Positions 52,375 through 62,071 of a stretch of 64,000 bases of DNA are shown here, one piece after another. The notes beneath the pieces were generated by a model that saw only the letters and a list, made by a program, of their open reading frames with translations, ran no database searches and was not told where the DNA came from. Within the stretch, counting starts at the first letter, position 1. Each line of letters begins with the position of its first letter. The position numbers and the translations under genes were made by a program. The stretch lies in contig NZ_AP025018.1 in assembly GCF_019977735.1 (NCBI RefSeq), forward strand, positions 11,288,580 to 11,352,579, written 5' to 3'. Origin of the DNA: Calothrix sp. PCC 7716 (GTDB taxonomy: Bacteria > Cyanobacteriota > Cyanobacteriia > Cyanobacteriales > Nostocaceae).

Positions 52375-54594
52375 TTATTGAACTTGTTTAGTAAAATATT
52401 GGGCGATTTCTGATGGTAAGGCAGTAAAGCGAATGTGTGAAGTTGTTTGATGTGAGTCTAAATTTTTGATAACCTTGGCGTATATATCTTGTTTTGCCAA
52501 CTGTTCATCTTCAATGTATAAATAAATTTGAATATTGATTAGAGTTGATAAAGGTCTTTTTGTTCTTAGTTCGGCGCCGTTTAAAGCCGATAATTTAGTG
52601 ATACTGCCGTAGTAGATTTTTTCAGATAGATGTTTCTCTTCGACTATGCGATATTTACAGGGAATTTCTTGAGGTAGAGAAATAAATTCTTCTACGATTT
52701 TATTTAATGCAAGATTAAATCTACCACTAATACCACCAATTTCATAAATAGTGATAGGATGTTTAATACCTTTTGGTTGCACTTGCATTTCTTCATTGAT
52801 TTGTAGGGGGGATTTAATTGCTTTGAGAGTATCTTCGGAGATTAATATTTGTCCACCCACTGTATATGTTTCAATTCGTGAAGCTAAGTTGACATTTGAA
52901 CCCATTACTGTATATTTTGCTCGCTGTTTAGAACCAATATTGCCTGCTAGTACTTCTCCTGTATGAATTCCAATTCCCATACCCAAAACTGGTAAATTCA
53001 TTTCGGCTAGTTGTTTGTTAATGGGTTCCATTGCTAACTGCATTGCAATAGCACAAGCAACTGCTTTTTCTTGATGCTCTTCAAGTTCTACAGGGGCGCC
53101 GAATATTACAAAAATACCATCACCCATAAAGTCATTGATAGTGCCTTTGTATTGATTAATTACATCGGTCATTGTACCAAGGTAAAGGTTAATGATTTCA
53201 ACGATTTTTTGAGGGGTGACACGTTCGGAGAGAGCAGAAAATCCCCGTAAGTCAGATATTAATAATGTTGCTTGTAGCATTTCACCCCCTAACTTTAACC
53301 CGGATGGCGCCTCTAAAAGGGTAGTGACAACTTCATCACTGAGATAGCGTCCAAAGGTGTGTCGCATGGAAGCTGTGGAACGTGCGATATATCCAGTTGT
53401 CACCATTGCTGACCCAATTAACCCTAAAAATCCTGGTACTACAGGCAACCACCACCCTGATAAAAATGCTATGTAGCTGCTGCCAATAATAGCAGCACCT
53501 ATAGATAGTAAAAATATATTTGTTAGTGCAAAATTAATACTTCTATTTTTATACCGACGTACCCAAATTACAGTCGAACCAGTAATTGACCAAAAAATTA
53601 TCCATAGCCATTCCTTTGTATCAGCCCAAAACTTGATTTGCGGGCGCCCATCAAGAGCGGCACTAATAAGTTGGCTGGTAACATCAGCATGAATAGATAC
53701 GCCGCTATTACGTCTAACTACTGAACCGAATAACCCATTACTATAGGAAGTAAAGAAGTAGTCACCTGCACTTTCTGCTGTGACACCAATTAAAACAATG
53801 CGGTTGCGTGCAAAATTTGGAGGTATTTTTCCTTCTAAAACCTGGCTTGCCGAAATCGTGCGGAACCCACGTTTTAAATTCCGAAAATTTGACAGAATTT
53901 GATAACCCCCTAAATCAGCATGAACATAACCACCATCGTTTGCTTTAAAGGGTGTAAATGTTGCTTTGCCTAACTTTAATTTGTTGTTAGCAGCATCGAC
54001 CATTTCTAGGGTGATATTTTCTGCTTCGAGATATAATAGTGCTAATTGGGCGCCTAACCCAACAACTGTTTCATCGTTTTTGGTTTTAATAGAAAGTAAA
54101 GCGCGACGAATTTTACCATCAGGGTCTGGAACAAAATCATTAGAACTTACTTGTCCTAATTCGTATAGTACAGGTGGAGGGTTAATAGCGACTCCATAAG
54201 AACTGCCAATAACTTTTTGAATACCAATAAGATTGGGTGTAGTTTTATATACGTTAATTAATTCCTGATGACCGGGTTCTACAGGCAAATCTCGGTAAAT
54301 ATCCAGACCTATTGCGCGCGGTTGCTGCTGTTTGATATTGGTAATTATTTTTGCTAGCTTGGTATCGGATATCGGTAAACCATGCTTTCGCACATCTTCC
54401 TCGTTTACCTCGACTATTACCACACGCTCATCTACTCCTTCAGATGGGCGCCTACGAAAAAACTCATCAAGTGCAGCTAACTCAAATGGCTGTAATAACC
54501 CCACATATCGTAAACCAATCAATAGACCTGCGACAGCAGGAGCAGTAAGCAAAATACCACGTAATTGCCAGATTCGTTTTTTCAGCGCGCGCAT
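52375..54594 (-). CDS. CHASE2 sensor adenylate/guanylate cyclase
   Basis: 739 residues. CHASE2 extracytoplasmic domain (about 30-300; RPSEGVDERVVIVEVNEED), three membrane helices (about 320-400), then a class III cyclase domain (about 440-620). Catalytic Asp pair: LISDLRGFSAL and MGDGIFVIFG; YTVMGSNVNLASRIE and GIHTGEVLAGNIG complete it. A C-terminal 110-residue extension has no match. Usually near CHAT-DUF928 genes; here it lies 3.5 kb from them with a deleted twin between. ATP is the likely substrate, not proven. Confidence 0.9.
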   Translation of the reverse strand: MRALKKRIWQLRGILLTAPAVAGLLIGLRYVGLLQPFELAALDEFFRRRPSEGVDERVVIVEVNEEDVRKHGLPISDTKLAKIITNIKQQQPRAIGLDIYRDLPVEPGHQELINVYKTTPNLIGIQKVIGSSYGVAINPPPVLYELGQVSSNDFVPDPDGKIRRALLSIKTKNDETVVGLGAQLALLYLEAENITLEMVDAANNKLKLGKATFTPFKANDGGYVHADLGGYQILSNFRNLKRGFRTISASQVLEGKIPPNFARNRIVLIGVTAESAGDYFFTSYSNGLFGSVVRRNSGVSIHADVTSQLISAALDGRPQIKFWADTKEWLWIIFWSITGSTVIWVRRYKNRSINFALTNIFLLSIGAAIIGSSYIAFLSGWWLPVVPGFLGLIGSAMVTTGYIARSTASMRHTFGRYLSDEVVTTLLEAPSGLKLGGEMLQATLLISDLRGFSALSERVTPQKIVEIINLYLGTMTDVINQYKGTINDFMGDGIFVIFGAPVELEEHQEKAVACAIAMQLAMEPINKQLAEMNLPVLGMGIGIHTGEVLAGNIGSKQRAKYTVMGSNVNLASRIETYTVGGQILISEDTLKAIKSPLQINEEMQVQPKGIKHPITIYEIGGISGRFNLALNKIVEEFISLPQEIPCKYRIVEEKHLSEKIYYGSITKLSALNGAELRTKRPLSTLINIQIYLYIEDEQLAKQDIYAKVIKNLDSHQTTSHIRFTALPSEIAQYFTKQVQ

Positions 54595-54655
54595 AGCCTG
54601 TATCTGAAATTTTTGGGTTACAGCTACAGGATTCCCAAAAATTAGCTGTAACTAA

Positions 54656-54697
54656 CATTCTTGTGGGATGGGCTTTCTCTTGCCCCATCCCAAAATA
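54656..54697. repeat. CTTGTGGGATGGGC...GCCCCATCCCA dispersed repeat
   Basis: TTGTGGGATGGGC and GCCCCATCCCAAAA flank a short loop, following the gmd stop on the minus strand. Same family as at 4.7 kb; possible terminator. Confidence 0.65.
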
Positions 54698-54708
54698 TAC
54701 AATACTTT

Positions 54709-55707
54709 TTAAGTAGAAACCAAGGCGCCGTCAACTTGCGACTCTTTACCACGCAACTCATTTAAATCATGGTCTACCATCAACTCAACCAACTGCTTAA
54801 AAGAATATTGAGGTTTCCAGCTGAGTTCAGCTTTGATTTTATAAATACAACCAACTAGCTGTATCGGTTCATCAGGACGATAAAACGCAGGGTCTACAAC
54901 AACATAATCCTGCCAATTTAAATCTACATAATTAAAAGCACACTCAACTAAATCTCTAACTGAGTGAGTTTCGCCGCTAGCAATAATAAAATCATCTGGT
55001 TGTTCTTGCTGTAGCATCATCCACATAGCGTGAACAGCATCCTTGGCATAACACCAATCTCGTCTAGCATCTAAATTACCAAGTCGTAGTTCCTTTGCCA
55101 AACCGAGTTTTATCATTGCTGCGGTACGGGTAATTTTTCTAAATACAAATTCTGTACCACGTCGAGGAGATTCGTGAGTGTAGGTTATACCGCAACAAGC
55201 ATAAAGATTATACTGCTGTCTATAATTAACAGTCATCCAATGCGCGTAAGCTTTAGCAACACCATAAGGGTTACGAGGACGAAAAGCAGTACGTTCGCTT
55301 TGAGGTGACTCATCAGGTTGTCCAAATACTTCGCTACTCGATGCTTGGTAAAATTTAGCATCGGGTCTACAGCGACGAATTGATTCGAGTAAGCGGGAGA
55401 CACCAATAGCGGTATACTCAGCAGTCAAAGCTGGTTGTGTCCAAGAAAGAGGAACGTAACTTTGGGAAGCAAGGTTATAGATTTCCGAAGGCTGAGTTTC
55501 GGTGATGACATCCATTAAGGAGCATTGGTCAAGTAAATCGCCAGATACTATTTTGATTTTATCAAAAAGGTGGCTAATGCGTTCTAGGTTACTAGTGCTA
55601 GAACGACGAACCAAACCGAATACCTGGTAGCCTTTTTCGAGAAGGAGTTCGGCAAGATAGGAACCGTCTTGTCCAGTGATTCCTGTAATTAGTGCTTTTT
55701 TAGTCAT
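54709..55707 (-). CDS. gmd: GDP-mannose 4,6-dehydratase
   Basis: 332 residues. NADP-binding GITGQDGSYLAELLLEKGY, the catalytic SSSEVFG and YGVAKAYAHW (Tyr/Lys), and HESPRRGTEFV are in the right order. It makes GDP-4-keto-6-deoxymannose from GDP-mannose, precursor of deoxyhexoses. No epimerase/reductase partner (fcl or rmd) is in the window; it may be off-window, which is an inference. First of the glycan block downstream of the large membrane gene. Confidence 0.92.
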   Translation of the reverse strand: MTKKALITGITGQDGSYLAELLLEKGYQVFGLVRRSSTSNLERISHLFDKIKIVSGDLLDQCSLMDVITETQPSEIYNLASQSYVPLSWTQPALTAEYTAIGVSRLLESIRRCRPDAKFYQASSSEVFGQPDESPQSERTAFRPRNPYGVAKAYAHWMTVNYRQQYNLYACCGITYTHESPRRGTEFVFRKITRTAAMIKLGLAKELRLGNLDARRDWCYAKDAVHAMWMMLQQEQPDDFIIASGETHSVRDLVECAFNYVDLNWQDYVVVDPAFYRPDEPIQLVGCIYKIKAELSWKPQYSFKQLVELMVDHDLNELRGKESQVDGALVST

Positions 55708-55764
55708 GCTAATTGCTTGAATAGAGTAATGAGTTTATGCAAAACACAAATAATTAAAAATCTA

Positions 55765-58080
55765 CTAATTATGAACTGGTTCTATTATTAGTTTTCTAAA
55801 GTTAACAGACATAGCTCTATTATCACCAGGAGCAAATGTTTTTTGATTTCCGTTCCAGTATTTATACTTAAAAACTATGTGATTAATACCTTTAAGTGCT
55901 TGTAGCTTTATTGCGTTGTCTACAATAGCATCTTTTTTCAAATTTTTAAAAGCTGTTTTGGTTTCCCCGTTTAATTCAATAACTACATTTTGAGTTTGAA
56001 TTGGGTTAGTAAATGTGAAAGATAAGTTTAATAATTGAGATTCTGGCAGTTTAAAAACAATATCGGTATTTGGTCCTAAACCCCAGCGCCATTTCTCGGT
56101 TGCAGTTTCTTCAATAGAACTAAGTCCAGTTATTGATATAAAACTATTTATTAAATGCGATGTAAGAAGGTTCCCTTCTGCAAAATCAAGTAAAGGCTCA
56201 AACTTGATACTAGCTCCTAATTCTAAATTTACTTGACTTCTCAGTTCAGAAGATTTAGGAATAAATTTGACTTTGCCTGCTGCAAGTATTGTTGTTTCAA
56301 ATACAGGCTGACCAAAGCGTTTATAAAATTCTTGGACACAACTTTCAGGTAATAAATCAGTATAAAGGTTAATACCGGCAAAGTCATTATACTTATAAAA
56401 ATCTGTGAAAAAAGACCATTCATGAGAGCGGAAACATCTAGCTAATTGGGTTGCTTTCATAATATCTGGGGAGTTAGGAATTAATAACTTTTGCCAGCCA
56501 GCTTCTAAATAAGAGTTAAGTTGAGAAGGATGTAAACGACCAAAGTACTGACCCATAACTTTTTTTTCATGGAATCTTCTTAGAGCAAAAATAGAACCAT
56601 TTTTCGAGTAATAAGGACATAAACCGGCGCCAGCACCAACTCCATTTCCTCCTATAATACAGAATGGCCAGTCGAGAACTGCTTCTCCTGGCTGTTGTTT
56701 TACATAATTCATGTACCTAAAGAAATTTTCATTTAATAAATGCGGCTGATAATTAGCCTTAAACGAATAAACTGTAAAAACTTCAGTACATGCTAAAATT
56801 ACTAATATTGCAGCAACTAACTGCTTACTGGAATTTCGTAGCCAATTCAAGTTAAAATATAGCGCAAAAATACCAAGTATGATTGGATAAATTACTGTGG
56901 AGCGAGTAGCAAGTCGATTAAAAGCAAACCAAGGAAATATTTTTAGTGTTGGTAAGTTAGATGGATGATATAATAAGCAAAGCAAAAATAGAACAATTAG
57001 AGGTATAAATATGATAATTTTTTTGCGTGCCTGCCACAGTCCTAAAAATCCAATAATTACTATAAATAAGCCTGGACTTCCATCAAAAAATTGCTCAGAT
57101 GTATCTTTCCAAATTTTATTTGAATCTAATATTTCTGGATTTAATATTGGAAGATAAGGAATAAATAACCGTAAAGGATTTGCCCACCATGCTCCTGAAT
57201 TTACTCCAGTGAAATCAAAACCTTTAGCTTCTTTAGAAATTTGAAGAATTAAAGGCAGGTATATACATGATAAAATAAAAATAAATACTAGTAAAATAAA
57301 AGATACTTTTCTGTGTAAAAACAAGTCATTTTTAATTTTTATAAATGTAGTATTAAATCTAATGATAGGTTTTAAAGGTGATGTAAAATATCTACGTAGT
57401 GCTATTAAAATAATATAAACTACAGAAATTATAAATGAAGTAAGTGAAAAACCTGCTATATACCCTAACTCTTGACCTAGAGACAATATCAATAAGTTGG
57501 CTCTCAGTATAATAATTGTGCTGGATAGTTTTTCTTTCAAAATAAATTTTCTAACTATAATAAAATCAGTTATAATGCTAAGTGTAGTCCAATGAATTAC
57601 TGAATAAGCGAAATGACCTGGGTATTTATATATTGCGTAAAAATTACAGAAAGATACTAGTAATCCAATACCAGTTGCCTTAGCAAACCCATAATATTTC
57701 ACAAGCAGTACAAAACTGCCAAAAAATGTAATGATGATAGTTAAAATATAATATATTTGTAACCAGGGACCAACACCAAATAATTTATAAAACATCGCGT
57801 ATAAAATATCTCTTTCAAAAGACCAAGGTTGGAATACTGAGTTAACTCCATACGGATAAAAAGCCTGATTATTTACTATATCCAAATGTGGAAAAGGTAT
57901 AAAATGCAGATTTTTTGAAAAATAAAATCCTGTGTATTCCCAATATTCTGCATCTCCTGCACCAGCAAGTGGATTTGAAAAATCTTTGATGACTAAAATA
58001 CTAAAAGCAAAAGATAAAAACAATACAATTAAAATTAGATACTTGTATTTTGTAGTAATGTTTTTGAATGTTGTATACAT
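55765..58080 (-). CDS. Large polytopic membrane protein of the glycan cluster
   Basis: ATG 58080 gives 771 residues; TTG 58113 would overlap the methyltransferase. About ten to twelve hydrophobic helices in the first 480 residues, with GAGDAEYWEYTGFYFSKNL as the first loop. The rest (480-771) is a soluble outside domain. This shape recalls GT-C-like glycosyltransferases and YfhO-type proteins, but no catalytic motif is certain. It could glycosylate an undecaprenyl-linked glycan; this is inference. Confidence 0.7.
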   Translation of the reverse strand: MYTTFKNITTKYKYLILIVLFLSFAFSILVIKDFSNPLAGAGDAEYWEYTGFYFSKNLHFIPFPHLDIVNNQAFYPYGVNSVFQPWSFERDILYAMFYKLFGVGPWLQIYYILTIIITFFGSFVLLVKYYGFAKATGIGLLVSFCNFYAIYKYPGHFAYSVIHWTTLSIITDFIIVRKFILKEKLSSTIIILRANLLILSLGQELGYIAGFSLTSFIISVVYIILIALRRYFTSPLKPIIRFNTTFIKIKNDLFLHRKVSFILLVFIFILSCIYLPLILQISKEAKGFDFTGVNSGAWWANPLRLFIPYLPILNPEILDSNKIWKDTSEQFFDGSPGLFIVIIGFLGLWQARKKIIIFIPLIVLFLLCLLYHPSNLPTLKIFPWFAFNRLATRSTVIYPIILGIFALYFNLNWLRNSSKQLVAAILVILACTEVFTVYSFKANYQPHLLNENFFRYMNYVKQQPGEAVLDWPFCIIGGNGVGAGAGLCPYYSKNGSIFALRRFHEKKVMGQYFGRLHPSQLNSYLEAGWQKLLIPNSPDIMKATQLARCFRSHEWSFFTDFYKYNDFAGINLYTDLLPESCVQEFYKRFGQPVFETTILAAGKVKFIPKSSELRSQVNLELGASIKFEPLLDFAEGNLLTSHLINSFISITGLSSIEETATEKWRWGLGPNTDIVFKLPESQLLNLSFTFTNPIQTQNVVIELNGETKTAFKNLKKDAIVDNAIKLQALKGINHIVFKYKYWNGNQKTFAPGDNRAMSVNFRKLIIEPVHN

Positions 58081-58094
58081 AATTAAAATGAATA

Positions 58095-58805
58095 CTAATA
58101 TGTTTTTTGCCAAATTCCTAATATAGACTTGCCAATAGAATAATTAATGAGTGGATCGACTTTTTGAGACAGAGGTACCATCACTCTATCCCAAAGCAGT
58201 ATTTGCTTTTTAGTTGGCATTTTACTTTTTAAAATAAATCTATTACCTAAAGAAGCAGCTAGTCCAATACTATCAATATATCTTAATTTGATGCACTTCA
58301 AGTTATTAGGAATGATTGAGCTTAATGTTTTATTATCATAGCGGCGATAATGACCAATAGCTTTATCAAAATTAGTGAAAAGCCACTGATGGGCTGGGGA
58401 TAAAATTACTAAAAATCCATTAAGTTTCAAATGATTAACTGCTAATGTAGCTTCTAAGCTGTCATTTTCAATATGTTCAATTACGTCGATATAGATAATT
58501 GAATCAAATTGCTCTTCAAAGTTTAAATCCGATAAATTACCTATTTTGACATCACAATGTTGGGGTATTAAATGATTATGGATAGATAATTTAAGATTAT
58601 TTGCCAATACTGAATCAGGTTCTAGACATAACCAGCGCTTATAATTTCCCTGGCAAAGTATTTCGGTGTTTGAACCAGTACCTGCACCTACCTCTAGCAC
58701 CTCATTGCCTAAGAAAGGTTTTATTAAACCGCTCCAGTAGGCTTTCCAATTACGAGCATGACGGAATAACTCTAGTTCAGAACCTATGTAAGTATAGTTA
58801 GTCAT
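58095..58805 (-). CDS. Class I SAM-dependent methyltransferase
   Basis: 236 residues. Motif I NEVLEVGAGTGSNTEILC, then LCLEPDS and DSIIYIDVIEHIENDS; HQWLFTNFDKAIGHYRRYD is typical of glycan-cluster methyltransferases. 26 bases before it lies the GT2 gene stop, so they are likely co-transcribed. Substrate probably a sugar or lipid-linked glycan. Confidence 0.87.
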   Translation of the reverse strand: MTNYTYIGSELELFRHARNWKAYWSGLIKPFLGNEVLEVGAGTGSNTEILCQGNYKRWLCLEPDSVLANNLKLSIHNHLIPQHCDVKIGNLSDLNFEEQFDSIIYIDVIEHIENDSLEATLAVNHLKLNGFLVILSPAHQWLFTNFDKAIGHYRRYDNKTLSSIIPNNLKCIKLRYIDSIGLAASLGNRFILKSKMPTKKQILLWDRVMVPLSQKVDPLINYSIGKSILGIWQKTY

Positions 58806-58831
58806 ATTGGTAACAAGCTTAAATACTAAAT

Positions 58832-59827
58832 TTAATGTTGATTTTTTATGTAGTCCATAGAATTAAGTTTTTTAACACCTAACACGAAATAATGAAAGTC
58901 ACGTGTTGGCAAAAAGACAAAATTGTTTTTTCCATTTAAAATTAAAAATATAAAAGAAAAAGATATAGTCGCAAGCTGTAAAAAAATAATAAAAGAAATA
59001 CCAGCAATGTATGGCGCCCAATCTGGAACGGCGATTCTAACTATGTAAACTATAGCAATGATTAGAATGCTCAACAACATCAACATTACAGCTGCAATTA
59101 ATGCTTTAGTACCAATAATGTCGCCGTATATAGAAATTGCACTAAGACCATGCATTACTAGAGATACAAAATTCATCTTAGATTTTCCTGCAATACGACA
59201 ACTACGTTTACATGGAATACTTGTAAACGGAATACGCGCTTTTAAGATGCCAGCAGCATAATGATTCCATATTTCTGATACTATCACAATTCTTTGTAAA
59301 CTTATAAAAGGAACAATGCTAAAATTACCCATATCGATGTACTGACCTGTAAGTAATTTGAATGCATATTTATACATTTGATAAAATAATCTGAATAGTA
59401 CAGATTCTGAGCGTTGAGTACGTCTAGCAAATACTATTTTTTCATATTTTTCTTCCATACATTTATAAAGAAGTTTGGGAATATCTCTTGGGTCGTCTTC
59501 TCCATCACTATCCATCACAACAATTGCTTTGCATTTTACGTTCGCTTCAATAAATGCTAACCCTATAGAAATTGCTCTTTGATGACCAATATTTCTTTTT
59601 AAATCTAACATGTAAATTTGATTAATAGCTTTGGTTTCGCATACGTCTAAAATTTCATGATAAGCAATTGTAGAACAATCGTTTAATATATAAATATCAA
59701 CGTCAATATTTTCCTCATGCAATACTTGGTCTATTTTTGCAATTAGGATATTCAAACATTCCCAGTCGTTAAACACAGGAATTGTGATGATAAGAGGAGA
59801 AGCTCTGTGCATATTAAAATCTACCAT
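58832..59827 (-). CDS. Family 2 glycosyltransferase with C-terminal membrane helices
   Basis: 331 residues. GT-A domain with LIITIPVFNDWECLNILI, metal-binding DSDGEDDP and ILNDCSTI. Two helices near residues 235-310 anchor it. The layout is that of dolichyl-phosphate-mannose-synthase-like and GtrB-like enzymes which charge polyprenyl phosphate with a sugar. Followed by a methyltransferase gene. Confidence 0.88.
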   Translation of the reverse strand: MVDFNMHRASPLIITIPVFNDWECLNILIAKIDQVLHEENIDVDIYILNDCSTIAYHEILDVCETKAINQIYMLDLKRNIGHQRAISIGLAFIEANVKCKAIVVMDSDGEDDPRDIPKLLYKCMEEKYEKIVFARRTQRSESVLFRLFYQMYKYAFKLLTGQYIDMGNFSIVPFISLQRIVIVSEIWNHYAAGILKARIPFTSIPCKRSCRIAGKSKMNFVSLVMHGLSAISIYGDIIGTKALIAAVMLMLLSILIIAIVYIVRIAVPDWAPYIAGISFIIFLQLATISFSFIFLILNGKNNFVFLPTRDFHYFVLGVKKLNSMDYIKNQH

Positions 59828-59954
59828 AAGTAATTAATTGATTTGAAATTAAAATGAAACTAAAAATTTTGGCATTCTATCAAATCCCTTTAGCATACCA
59901 CATACTGAGGAGTCAAATAAACTTTTATGCATAAAATCCTAGAAACCCAGTTTA

Positions 59955-61121
59955 TTAAGAATATTTGATGCAATTTAAATACATTTGTTCTATACTGTGC
60001 CATCTATAATTATTTTCAACGAATTTCTTACCCTGTCTTCCTAATTGCAATCTTACTTCTTGATTTATTATTTCTATAGCTACTTGAAACTCATCTTCGC
60101 TTGTGTACCAAACTCCACCCTGCGCTCTACGACATTGACCGACTAAAACATCGCATTTTCCGTTGACTAAAACTGCTTTACCTATTGACCATGCTTCTAA
60201 GAGTACAATAGAAAGGCTTTCATAAGGTGATGGCATTATCAGCAAATCACAGGCAGCTAAAGCATCCCATTTAGTCTGTTCATCAACAAACCCTAGAGTA
60301 ATAATATCTGGATGTTTAGGTATTGGCATTGCTGGTTTACCAAGTAAAACCAATTTTGTAGAAGCACTTTCTTTTTTAGATAAGTTTAAAAAGTAAGTAA
60401 AAAGCTCTTGACATCCTTTGGAAGGGTCAACTCTGCCGACGTAGAGAAAAAATGGTTGATTTATATTGTATTTTTGCCGAAATTCATCTGGATTACAAGT
60501 TGATGGTACATCTATTCCTACCCCAGCAATTGGTCCTTCTAATTTAGCTTTAGGAAAACGCGCTTTGAGAAAATTGAGTTCTTCTAGTGTATTAAAGATG
60601 AACCCACGAGGTTTTTCAAAGAACTTATCCCACATATTCATATAAATTGTCCACTCATTATGAGCCAAAGGAGCAAGATAAGCTTTTTGTGCTACTAATG
60701 GAAGGATAAAGTAAGTCGTAGCATATAAATATGTGAAAAAAATGAATGCATCGTACTCATGCTGATGATTTTTTACATAAGTAATCATTTCCAAAGAAAA
60801 TGGCCCTTGTGCTTGCATCCATGCTTCTTGTTCTTCTATAGATGCTTGCTGCAAACGAGGAGATATATTGTCAGATAAGCGATTAAATGCTTTAATATCG
60901 CGCTGTTGCGTAACTGGAAAACGCCTGATTGTAACTCCTTGAATATTTTCAACTCCAGCAGTATAATGATTTTTCCAAGTTATATAGTCTAAAGCACAGG
61001 TTGTTAATATTTCAATGTCCCAATACTTAGACATTTTTTGGGCAATCATTAAACAGAGGCTTTCAGCACCTCCATTAACTTCTAATCCACATCTTTGAAC
61101 TACAAATGCAACTTTATTCAT
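59955..61121 (-). CDS. Family 4 glycosyltransferase
   Basis: 388 residues. N-terminal VNGGAESLCLMIAQKM, a donor domain with LYVGRVDPSKGCQELFTYF and PSPYESLSIVLLEAWSIGK (EX7E). Its ATG overlaps the methyltransferase stop by one base, so the two genes are coupled. Sugar specificity unknown. Confidence 0.9.
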   Translation of the reverse strand: MNKVAFVVQRCGLEVNGGAESLCLMIAQKMSKYWDIEILTTCALDYITWKNHYTAGVENIQGVTIRRFPVTQQRDIKAFNRLSDNISPRLQQASIEEQEAWMQAQGPFSLEMITYVKNHQHEYDAFIFFTYLYATTYFILPLVAQKAYLAPLAHNEWTIYMNMWDKFFEKPRGFIFNTLEELNFLKARFPKAKLEGPIAGVGIDVPSTCNPDEFRQKYNINQPFFLYVGRVDPSKGCQELFTYFLNLSKKESASTKLVLLGKPAMPIPKHPDIITLGFVDEQTKWDALAACDLLIMPSPYESLSIVLLEAWSIGKAVLVNGKCDVLVGQCRRAQGGVWYTSEDEFQVAIEIINQEVRLQLGRQGKKFVENNYRWHSIEQMYLNCIKYS

Positions 61122-62071
61122 TATTCTAATTCATCCGCAGGATAACTTCTATACAAAAAGGAAGGTTTTTTATTACCTCCTGTATCTGTATTAATTGCTT
61201 TTACAAAAATATATTGTCCTAAATCAAATTCTCTCTTTTTTAAAAGAGATGCTAATACATTAACTGAGCAATAATCACTAGTCGAATTTGCATGTACATC
61301 CGCAGAAAACATTTTTTCAATGCTAAATCCCAAATAATTTAACAATAAATATAACTCATGCTTATTATATTCTCGATTGTGTCTCCCGTAGGGACCATAT
61401 GAAGAGTAAGGGTCATATATATTGGCGCCACTAATCATACGAGCGACATTTTCTAATCGACTTACATTCGGGGTAGTTAGAATTAATACTCCATTTGGTT
61501 TTAATATCCTTTTAATTTCTTTGATAACGGCAGCTGGGTCTACAAGCAGATGTTCGATAATTTCGCAAAATAAAACAACATCAAATTCATCATCCTCAAA
61601 AGGGAATTTATCAGACTCTATATTGAAATGACTTGAGTTTAATTGGGTTGACACGATTTCGCCAGAAGTAACGTCTTTGTAAGTTACTTTCTGAGTGATT
61701 GAATTACCTACATGTGAGCCAAAATAATTCGCTAGAACAAGCTTCAAATTCGTAAATTCTTGCAGTAATATAGTAGTGAAATAAGGATTGGCACCTAATT
61801 CAAGACATTTACCAGATAAACCTTGTACTAATCCATAAGTATAAACAAATCGACGAAAATCTCCTCTACAATAGTTTTCCATTTCTTGAGGAGGTGCATC
61901 CTCGACTCGTACACAATTGAGAATATCAAACAAACTTTTCTCAGATACTCCTGGTGGTAAGGGCAACTCTGGACGTAAGGGGAATAAATTTTCTACTGGT
62001 TTTGACATTAAATTGCTGAATCGACCAATTTTTTTGAACAATTTACGCAATTTTATTATGTAATTATTCAT
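61121..62071 (-). CDS. Class I SAM-dependent methyltransferase
   Basis: 316 residues. SAM motif GKCLELGANPYFTTILLQEF and FDVVLFCEIIEHLLVDPAAV with KRILKPNGVLILTTPNVSR. An N-terminal 60-residue extension precedes the fold. It overlaps the upstream two-domain glycosyltransferase by eight bases and the downstream GT4 by one, so the three form one unit. Confidence 0.88.
   Translation of the reverse strand: MNNYIIKLRKLFKKIGRFSNLMSKPVENLFPLRPELPLPPGVSEKSLFDILNCVRVEDAPPQEMENYCRGDFRRFVYTYGLVQGLSGKCLELGANPYFTTILLQEFTNLKLVLANYFGSHVGNSITQKVTYKDVTSGEIVSTQLNSSHFNIESDKFPFEDDEFDVVLFCEIIEHLLVDPAAVIKEIKRILKPNGVLILTTPNVSRLENVARMISGANIYDPYSSYGPYGRHNREYNKHELYLLLNYLGFSIEKMFSADVHANSTSDYCSVNVLASLLKKREFDLGQYIFVKAINTDTGGNKKPSFLYRSYPADELE

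Noticed and set aside
54332-54688. Several frames overlapping the cyclase start
   Set aside because: Shadows of the CHASE2 gene and its 5' repeat.
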